NCBI GenBank assembly: GCA_003525525.1
Contig: DQED01000117.1
Location: 1-5,359 of the forward strand
DNA length: 5,359 bases
Source: Desulfovibrio sp.
GTDB lineage: Bacteria; Desulfobacterota; Desulfovibrionia; Desulfovibrionales; Desulfovibrionaceae
Direction of reading: 5' to 3'
Positions 1-4,218 of the stretch are shown here, piece after piece (the stretch's first letter is position 1; every line of letters starts with the position of its first letter). The notes beneath the pieces were generated by a model, which searched no databases, was not told the origin of the DNA, and worked only from the letters and a program-made list of their open reading frames with translations. The translations under genes and the position numbers were made by a program.

Positions 1-266
1 TCGACCGGCTCGACGCCTACGCCGCGCGCCGGGTGCGCCCCGCCGATCCGGCCTACGAGACGCTCACGCGCCGCGAACAGCAGGTGCTGCGGCTGCTCGC
101 CGAAGGCCGCGGCGTGGCCGAGATCGCGGCGGGGCTGTACATTTCCCGCAAGACCGTGGAAAACCACCGCTCCAACATCTTCGGCAAGCTCGGGCTCTCG
201 AACCTGGCCGAACTCGTGCACTACGCCGCCCGCATGGGGCTGGTCGATCTGGAAGGGGAGGAGTAG
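1..266 (+). CDS. Response regulator, NarL/FixJ (LuxR-type HTH) family, C-terminal part
   Basis: The frame is open from the window edge (first full codon at base 3) to TAG at 264-266, so the N-terminus, presumably a phosphoacceptor receiver domain, lies outside. The visible part is a complete LuxR-type helix-turn-helix. It has the opening LTRREQQVLRLLAEG, the middle AEIAAGLYIS, the recognition-helix motif SRKTVENHRSNIFGKLG, and a closing segment ending YAARMGLV, as in NarL/FixJ regulators. Such proteins bind DNA as dimers after phosphorylation by a sensor kinase, acting in the cytoplasm. GTG at 33 is an internal codon rather than the start, because the frame continues upstream without a stop. 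The next gene begins one base after the stop, which suggests one transcript and translational coupling. The receiver domain is inferred: a stand-alone LuxR-type regulator without it cannot be excluded. Confidence 0.9.
   Translation, partial: DRLDAYAARRVRPADPAYETLTRREQQVLRLLAEGRGVAEIAAGLYISRKTVENHRSNIFGKLGLSNLAELVHYAARMGLVDLEGEE
251..263 (+). promoter_or_regulatory. Ribosome binding site inside the end of the response-regulator gene
   Basis: The purine run ggaaggggaggag occupies the last codons of the upstream gene and ends four bases before ATG 268. It is a strong Shine-Dalgarno match. It supports the 268 start of the Rossmann-SGNH gene and coupling of its translation to termination of the regulator. 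Confidence 0.7.
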
Positions 267-267
267 G

Positions 268-1308
268 ATGGATCGTGGACGCGCAGGAAAACGTATCCTT
301 GTCTTTGGTGCGGGCGGAAACGGCGCGGCGCATCTGCAATCGCTCAAACCGCATGTCGCGCTTGCGGGGTTTGTCGACAACGATGCCGGCAAACAGGGAA
401 AATTCTACTGCGGGCATCCTGTCTATTCGATTGCGGACATCCCCTCCCTCGAATACGACCATATCTTCATCGCCTCGAGTTGGGCCCTGGATATCTTTTC
501 GCAGTTGGTGCAAAGCGAGGCGGTCCCCACCGAAACGGTCATCGATTATACGCTGCGTTTGTCTTTCGATGTCGCGACCGCGGCGTCCGGCGCATGCGAG
601 GACGTCGTCGTCGCCACGGGCAATTCGTATGCCTTCAATGCGTTTCACCAGGGAAGCCTCGAGCGCACGCTCGTCAATCTCGCGATGAGCAGCCAGGATA
701 TCCGGACGGATTGCGAACTCTTGAAATTTGCGATGGAGAACGGGCTTTCCGGAAAGATTGGGCATGTGCTTATTGGCGTCTACCATTATATATTCGACTA
801 TGAATATGAAAAACGGGCAAACATCGATTCCACTCGCCTCTACTCGTTTCTTTCGGATAAAAACGTCACGGATGCAGCGTATGCAGACAATTTTTTCCAG
901 AGTTTGAGTGAAAATGTCAGAAACAGCTATACTTCTGTCCTCAGCCCCTCGATGATCGCAGTGGCAGCGGAGGAAGCAATATACCGCTCTGAAAAGGCGT
1001 ATCCGCAGAGTCGAGAGAAGAACGCCGGAATTCTGGAGTCGATGCTCACGCTGGCTTTGCAACAATCCATCCAGCCGCACATTGTCATCCTGCCCATGCA
1101 CACGTCCTATGTGGAGGGGATACGCCCCGGGCATCTCCGTTTTTTTTATGAAACGATCAGGGGCATCGCAGCAAAGTACGGCGTCCCCGTTCTGGACGGG
1201 TTGCGGATGCCGTTCCCGGACAAGGCCTTTGGGGATGCGACGCATTTGAACCGTTTCGGCAGCATGTTGTTCAGCGCGGTTGTTGCGCAGGCGCTCCGAC
1301 GGGGATAG
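268..1308 (+). CDS. Two-domain protein: Rossmann-like nucleotide-binding domain plus SGNH hydrolase-like domain
   Basis: 346 residues. Residues 9-100 look like the Rossmann-type 'CoA-binding' half seen in polysaccharide-biosynthesis proteins: RILVFGAGGNG (glycine motif 14-19), FVDND at the end of strand 2 (35-39), then KQGKFYCGHPVYS and YDHIFIASS. Residues 110-346 resemble SGNH-type hydrolases/acyltransferases (the DltD/AlgJ-like group). They show ATGNSYA with the candidate nucleophile Ser120, NLAMSSQDI (137-145), VLIGVYHYIFDY (167-178), HIVILPMHTSY (271-281), and the closing DATHLN (323-328) giving a D-x-x-H pair, Asp323/His326. No signal peptide or membrane span is seen, so a cytoplasmic site is likely. 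A role in modifying surface glycans (for example O-acyl transfer or removal) is inference from domain type. The start is set by ATG 268 and its strong RBS. Composition is somewhat less GC-rich than the flanking regulator. The exact substrate is unknown. Confidence 0.8.
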   Translation: MDRGRAGKRILVFGAGGNGAAHLQSLKPHVALAGFVDNDAGKQGKFYCGHPVYSIADIPSLEYDHIFIASSWALDIFSQLVQSEAVPTETVIDYTLRLSFDVATAASGACEDVVVATGNSYAFNAFHQGSLERTLVNLAMSSQDIRTDCELLKFAMENGLSGKIGHVLIGVYHYIFDYEYEKRANIDSTRLYSFLSDKNVTDAAYADNFFQSLSENVRNSYTSVLSPSMIAVAAEEAIYRSEKAYPQSREKNAGILESMLTLALQQSIQPHIVILPMHTSYVEGIRPGHLRFFYETIRGIAAKYGVPVLDGLRMPFPDKAFGDATHLNRFGSMLFSAVVAQALRRG

Positions 1309-1310
1309 CT

Positions 1311-1328
1311 CCGCCAGCGGCTTGGCGG
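1311..1328 (+). terminator. Weak terminator-like hairpin after the Rossmann-SGNH gene
   Basis: ccgcca and tggcgg can pair around a six-base loop, starting three bases after the TAG stop. The nearest T-run (1358-1363) is about 30 bases further on, so this is not a textbook intrinsic terminator. It could be an mRNA 3'-end structure. Confidence 0.25.
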
Positions 1329-1376
1329 GAAGGCCGGGGGGAAGGGGACTGCGACTGTTTTTTCGTGGTCAACACT

Positions 1377-1412
1377 TTAGAATCCTGGGAGTTCCGCCAG
1401 CGGCAGTCCCAC
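1377..1412 (-). pseudogene. Remnant resembling the last codons of maf
   Basis: Read on the minus strand, this segment translates as VGLPLAELPGF followed by TAA. The intact maf at 2463-3050 contains VVGLPLAEV near its end. The DNA of the core (1392-1412) matches 2514-2534 at 19 of 21 bases and in the same orientation. After a one-base gap, weaker similarity continues to the left (tttagaa against cttagag, both preceded by aaca). Upstream codons of the remnant do not look like Maf, so only about 11 to 15 codons survive. It could be a displaced original tail, a duplication, or chance similarity; the in-frame stop and shared orientation favour a real relation. Confidence 0.5.
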
Positions 1413-1592
1413 GATACGCATCGAAGTGGTATTTTTGTAACGGTTTTGGCTCATTGCCGATGACCTCACGACTCGAAGCTTGGTGGGATCTTTTTGGGTC
1501 ATGCGGTCCTGGAGACGCTCGATAGCGCTTCTTATGTCAATATGATTATACATCATGCATGTTATGGTTCGCTGTCAAGCGTAGGCAATTTG

Positions 1593-1620
1593 TTGAATAT
1601 CAATATTTTTTGTGTACTAC
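1593..1620 (+). promoter_or_regulatory. Possible promoter of the ICMT gene
   Basis: TTGAAT at 1593-1598 and TACTAC at 1615-1620 are separated by 16 bases within AT-rich DNA, 52 bases before ATG 1673. The -10 match is poor. Another candidate -10, TATGAT at 1541-1546, has no matching -35. Only the AT-rich context and position support this call. Confidence 0.22.
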
Positions 1621-1672
1621 TAGAGATAAGGGCAAGAAATTTTGCCTATACGTTTTTGGAGAAAAAGAAAGT

Positions 1673-2362
1673 ATGCAACAGCACTTGACCAGAGAAGGTG
1701 TCAAATATCTTCTCGCTCCATTCCTGTGGACGTTAATAATGATGATCGTATTTTTTGCCGCTGCGGGAAGATTCGATATCCCAAGGGCATGGCTTGCTTT
1801 TGGAACCCATTTTATTGGAGCGGTACTGGGGGCATTGCTCATGTATCGCTTTGCGCCTGAACTGGCGAATCAGCGAGCGTCGGCCAGGCAGGGAACGAAG
1901 GGTTGGGATAAAGCAATTCTGACGATCTATTTCTTTCTGTTGCTGTTGGGGATTCCATTAACGGCGGGATTGGATGTCGGGAGATACCAATGGTCAAATT
2001 TGCAGAGTACGGGCCTTGGTCTTGTGTGTTATTCTCTTTTCTTCCTTCTCTTCCACTGGGCAATGCTTACAAATAAATTTTTCGAGGGAACCTCTCGAAT
2101 TCAGACGGATCGAGATCACAGGGTAATTCGTTCTGGTCCTTATGTATATGTGCGGCATCCTGGCTATGTTGCAATGATTTTTGCCAGCGTGGCGGATCCG
2201 TTGATTATCGGTTCACTCTATTCCTTGATCCCGAGCTGCCTTGCCGTCGGCGTTATTCTTGTGCGCACCGGCCTTGAGGATAGAATGCTCCGGAACGAAT
2301 TAGAAGGTTACGCCGAATATGCCGCGACAGTAAAATATCGCTTGATTCCCGGCATATGGTAG
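1673..2362 (+). CDS. Membrane methyltransferase, isoprenylcysteine carboxyl methyltransferase (ICMT/PEMT) family
   Basis: 229 residues from ATG 1673. The family transfers a methyl group from S-adenosylmethionine within the inner membrane. In eukaryotes ICMT methylates prenylated cysteine; bacterial members mostly have unknown substrates. Hydrophobic segments lie near residues 11-31, 40-58, 80-100, 113-134 and 165-196 (the last a probable hairpin). The family signature is clear: LANQR...GWDK (64-80), RSGPYVYVRHPGY (153-165), the acidic segment LEDRMLRNELEGYAEY (201-216), and closing RLIPGIW. The frame is open from ATG 1559, but the extra 38 residues are basic, unlike the family and without an RBS. 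At 1673 a ggag lies at 1658-1661, so I prefer it despite the longish spacing. Base composition is clearly AT-richer than the neighbours, suggesting acquisition from outside. It faces maf tail to tail. Confidence 0.85.
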   Translation: MQQHLTREGVKYLLAPFLWTLIMMIVFFAAAGRFDIPRAWLAFGTHFIGAVLGALLMYRFAPELANQRASARQGTKGWDKAILTIYFFLLLLGIPLTAGLDVGRYQWSNLQSTGLGLVCYSLFFLLFHWAMLTNKFFEGTSRIQTDRDHRVIRSGPYVYVRHPGYVAMIFASVADPLIIGSLYSLIPSCLAVGVILVRTGLEDRMLRNELEGYAEYAATVKYRLIPGIW

Positions 2363-2420
2363 ATGGCGGCGTCAACTCTCTCCGTTGCGATGCTTTTGGG
2401 TGGGAAGTTGTGTGGGAACT

Positions 2421-2451
2421 CCGTGGGGACTTGCCTTGGAAATCCCCACGG
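2421..2451 (+). other. Alternative hairpin overlapping the terminator
   Basis: ccgtgggga (2421-2429) is perfectly complementary to tccccacgg (2443-2451), nine pairs around a 13-base loop. Its right arm overlaps the left arm of the terminator stem (2440-2449), so the two cannot form together. The layout resembles an antiterminator-terminator pair, but it lies downstream of a gene end rather than in a leader. Confidence 0.4.
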
Positions 2452-2464
2452 GGTGGGGATTTTT
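2440..2464 (+). terminator. Rho-independent terminator between converging ICMT and maf genes
   Basis: aaatccccac (2440-2449) pairs perfectly with gtggggattt (2453-2462) around a three-base ggg loop, ten base pairs. On the plus strand it runs into five T's (2460-2464), so it should end ICMT transcription. On the minus strand it directly abuts the maf TAA but has only a short T-run, so termination in that direction is less certain. Confidence 0.8.
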
Positions 2465-3050
2465 AGGGTTTTTCTGGAACGATAACCCTGTAACATCTTA
2501 GAGCTTCTACAACTTCCGCCAACGGCAGCCCCACCACATTCGTATAAGAGCCGTGGAGTTCCGTGATAAACGCCGCCGCCTTGCCCTGGATGGCGTAGGC
2601 CCCGGCCTTGTCCATGGGTTCGCCCGTGGCCACGTAGGCGGCGATGGCGTCCTCGGAAAGCGGCGTCATGTGCACGTCCGTCGCAACGGTGAACACCTCG
2701 GGATCGGCGGCAAGCCCGAAGAGCGCGCAGCCCGTCACGACCTGATGCACGCGGCCGGAAAGCAGCCCGAGCATGCGCCGCGCATCGGCCGCGTCGCGCG
2801 GCTTGCCCAAAATCACGTCGCCCACGGCCACCACCGAATCCGCGCCGAGCACCACGGCGTCGGGATGCGCCCGCGCCACGGCCGCCGCCTTGAGCCGGGC
2901 CATGCGCGCGGCGTAGGCGGCGGGCAGTTCGCCGAAATCGGGTTCCGGCTCTGCGGCCGGGCTCGGCACGATGGTGAAGGGGATGCCGGCCAGCATCAGC
3001 AGTTCCTTGCGCCGCGGCGAGGTCGAGGCCAGAATTAAATCCTTGTGCAT
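2463..3050 (-). CDS. maf: Maf-family nucleoside triphosphate pyrophosphatase (dTTP/UTP type)
   Basis: 195 residues, normal length for the family. Maf proteins are cytoplasmic enzymes that hydrolyse nucleoside triphosphates to monophosphate and pyrophosphate, acting on non-canonical or modified nucleotides, and have been linked to control of septum formation. The opening LILASTSPRRKELL (residues 5-18) is the phosphate-binding signature. GADSVV holds the catalytic Asp71 (most relatives have GADT). ILGKP (80-84), LSGRVHQVVTG (98-107), KAGAYAIQGKAAAFI (148-162) and GSYTNVVGLPL (167-177) follow. The KAGAYAIQG form points to the YhdE-like dTTP/UTP subgroup rather than the m7GTP-acting YceF type. 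The start ATG 3050 fits the family N-terminus exactly. The last 18 codons including the stop are unusually AT-rich (21 of 54 bases G or C), and the GLPLAE segment is repeated at 1392-1412. The stop abuts a hairpin shared with the converging ICMT gene. Confidence 0.95.
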   Translation of the reverse strand: MHKDLILASTSPRRKELLMLAGIPFTIVPSPAAEPEPDFGELPAAYAARMARLKAAAVARAHPDAVVLGADSVVAVGDVILGKPRDAADARRMLGLLSGRVHQVVTGCALFGLAADPEVFTVATDVHMTPLSEDAIAAYVATGEPMDKAGAYAIQGKAAAFITELHGSYTNVVGLPLAEVVEALRCYRVIVPEKP

Positions 3051-3140
3051 AACTCTCGTATTTCCCCGAAATAAAAATAGATCGCGGCAGTCCTTCAGAG
3101 AGAAATCATCCTCGAAGACATGCAGCGCTGACGACCTCGC

Positions 3141-3195
3141 CCTCCGGGATGGGGTGGTCCAGGAGGGGCCCTCGGCCCCTCCTGGCCCCCGGAGG
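3141..3195 (-). repeat. Long two-tier inverted repeat between maf and the Tat-exported protein gene
   Basis: Inner stem: ccaggaggggcc (3159-3170) pairs perfectly with ggcccctcctgg (3174-3185) around a ctc loop, 12 pairs. Outer stem: cctccggg (3141-3148) pairs with cccggagg (3188-3195). No T-run follows on either strand, so it is not a standard intrinsic terminator. It may be a dispersed palindromic (REP-like) element or an mRNA-stabilising structure at the 3' end of the upstream minus-strand gene. Confidence 0.65.
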
Positions 3196-3197
3196 CA

Positions 3198-3241
3198 TTC
3201 TCCCCTCTCCCCCTCCTTCTTTCCCCTCTCGCCCCCCTCCC
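3198..3241 (-). other. Purine-only tract just after the stop of the Tat-exported protein gene
   Basis: On the minus (coding) strand these 44 bases are all purines except one C (opposite base 3231), beginning one base after the TAG stop. They contain G-runs of 3, 6, 4, 5 and 4, separated by loops of 1, 5, 9 and 3 bases. A G-quadruplex or triplex-forming tract is possible; no coding role is seen. Confidence 0.6.
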
Positions 3242-3242
3242 A

Positions 3243-4139
3243 CTACGCGGGTTTGTTGCCGGGGAATTTCGGCGTCTCGGTGTCCCAGTTCTGGGTGACG
3301 GGGCGGTTGCGCTTGTAGCGGAAATCGCACAGCGCGTCGCCCTGGGCGAGGGTGTGCTGCCGCGAGAGCCCCGTGCCCTGGGCGCGGGAGGCCAGGAAGT
3401 CGTTGAGGCAGTAGTAGGGGGCGACGGCCATGGCCCCTTGGGCCTTGAAGAACTTGACCGCGCCGCATTCCGTGTAATCGTAGCCGAAGTCGAAGGTCTT
3501 GCCGTCGCCGGGGAGGGCCTTGCCGACCCAGTCGCCGGGATACTTCCTCTTCTGGCTTTCGGCGGCCCAGTCCTGGAACGACTGGAGGTAGGCCACGGAG
3601 AAAAGGGCCGCGCCCATGGCCTGGGCTTTTTGCGGCGGCACCGCGGCCCAGTCCGCGGCGTAGAGGTCGTAGAGCAGGCGGCCGGCGTCCTTGGCGGACA
3701 TGCCTTTCTCGCCCATGGCCTGGTAGAGGGCGGTGAGCCAGCCGGCCATGACGAGGAAGGGCTGGTTGCGGTTGGTCGCGCCGCCGATGTCGGGCATGCC
3801 GGGCAGCATGCGCTCGTAGCGGCTCAGGGCGTCGCCGGCGATGGCCTTGGCCGTGGGTTCGGCGGTGCGGGCGGCGAGCCAGTGTTCGGCTCCGGCGCAC
3901 ACGCCCTTGAAGTCGGCGACGAGCTTGTCGCGGTTGGCGACGTAGAAATTGCCTGCCGGCGTAGCGGCAGCGGCCGGCGCGGCCGAGGGAGCGGGCGCGC
4001 CGGCTTTTTTCGCCAAAGCCGGCCACGGCAGCATGCAGGCGCACGCGCCGACGAGGCCGGCGCGCAGGAAAAAGCGTCTGGTGATCCCCGGCCGCAAGAA
4101 GGAATTCTGAGAATATATCACGTCATGCATCCGGTGCAC
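3243..4139 (-). CDS. Tat-exported protein of the L-2-amino-thiazoline-4-carboxylic acid (ATC) hydrolase family
   Basis: 298 residues from GTG 4139. The N-terminus carries a twin-arginine signal: ITRRFFLRAG (Arg21-Arg22), a hydrophobic stretch to about residue 40, and PALA as a likely cleavage site after Ala43. An Ala/Pro-rich linker (46-63) follows. The C-terminal part has the family pattern: DYTECGAVKFFKAQG (221-235), APYYCLNDF (240-248), GTGLSRQHTLAQGDALCDFRY (255-275, conserved cysteines 225, 244 and 271). In the characterised pathway, ATC hydrolase opens a thiazoline ring on the way to L-cysteine; whether this member has that activity is unknown. VGAC at 30-33 leaves open a Tat lipoprotein. 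GTG 4139 is chosen because ggggg lies about seven bases upstream; ATG 4130 would also keep the signal. It lies downstream of the dehydrogenase gene on the same strand, 77 bases away. Confidence 0.82.
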   Translation of the reverse strand: MHRMHDVIYSQNSFLRPGITRRFFLRAGLVGACACMLPWPALAKKAGAPAPSAAPAAAATPAGNFYVANRDKLVADFKGVCAGAEHWLAARTAEPTAKAIAGDALSRYERMLPGMPDIGGATNRNQPFLVMAGWLTALYQAMGEKGMSAKDAGRLLYDLYAADWAAVPPQKAQAMGAALFSVAYLQSFQDWAAESQKRKYPGDWVGKALPGDGKTFDFGYDYTECGAVKFFKAQGAMAVAPYYCLNDFLASRAQGTGLSRQHTLAQGDALCDFRYKRNRPVTQNWDTETPKFPGNKPA

Positions 4140-4145
4140 GGCAAT

Positions 4146-4172
4146 CCCCCTTGAGAAGTTCTTGAAAGGGGG
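4146..4172 (-). promoter_or_regulatory. Hairpin that can hide the ribosome binding site of the Tat-exported protein gene
   Basis: ccccctt (4146-4152) can pair with aaggggg (4166-4172). On the minus strand the aaggggg complementary to 4146-4152 is also the best Shine-Dalgarno for GTG 4139. The interior ttcttgaaag (4159-4168) can instead pair with ctttcaagaa (4188-4197) in the adjacent terminator-like hairpin. Translational control is an inference from this geometry. Confidence 0.4.
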
Positions 4173-4173
4173 C

Positions 4174-4218
4174 GCGGGGGAAAACTTCTTTCAAGAAGTA
4201 TTCCCCCGCATCTTTTTT
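4174..4218. terminator. Terminator-like hairpin after the dehydrogenase gene
   Basis: gcgggggaa (4174-4182) pairs with ttcccccgc (4201-4209). After one A-A mismatch, six further pairs (4184-4189 with 4194-4199) close on a ttca loop. It starts seven bases past the dehydrogenase stop on the minus strand. The clear T-run (4213-4218) lies on the plus-strand side, so the classic terminator polarity is antisense to both flanking genes. On the minus strand it would act as a weaker or 3'-stabilising structure. Confidence 0.6.

Larger units (their letters stand above)
1309..1672. other. Gene-poor stretch with composition shift
   Basis: No convincing gene. The left third is GC-rich and holds a small hairpin and a maf-tail-like remnant (listed separately). 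From about 1530 the DNA becomes AT-rich and serves as the leader of the ICMT gene. Small open frames at 1280-1525 and 1494-1688 have no recognisable motif and no good RBS. An inverted pair taggcaa (1582-1588) / ttgccta (1642-1648) lies in the leader; its significance is unknown. gggactgc at 1345-1352 is complementary to gcagtccc at 1403-1410, so the maf-like remnant has a short inverted partner. Confidence 0.6.

Noticed and set aside
64..1245. 393-codon open frame on the minus strand opposite the Rossmann-SGNH gene
   Set aside because: Its translation shows no family motif and runs Arg-rich at the end. The plus-strand frames carry clear conserved motifs and a strong RBS. Long antisense frames are common in GC-rich DNA.
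1582..1648. Inverted pair taggcaa/ttgccta in the ICMT leader as a riboswitch or operator
   Set aside because: Seven pairs around a 53-base loop in AT-rich DNA are weak evidence, and no known riboswitch core was recognised.
1559..1672. N-terminal extension of the ICMT protein from ATG 1559
   Set aside because: The extra residues are basic and AT-driven, no Shine-Dalgarno precedes 1559, and the family normally begins close to the first membrane segment, as with ATG 1673.
1494..1688. 64-codon plus-strand frame in the AT-rich leader
   Set aside because: No RBS and no recognisable motif. It overlaps the ICMT start in another frame and looks like chance in non-coding DNA.
3106..4044. 312-codon minus-strand frame overlapping the Tat-exported protein gene
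   Set aside because: It is the shifted frame of the same strand, giving an Arg/Gly/His-rich product with no motif. The 3243-4139 frame has a Tat signal and family motifs.
3354..4154. 266-codon plus-strand frame opposite the Tat-exported protein gene
   Set aside because: It is a Gly/Ala/Val-rich mirror of a GC-rich gene, with no recognisable domain and no credible promoter.
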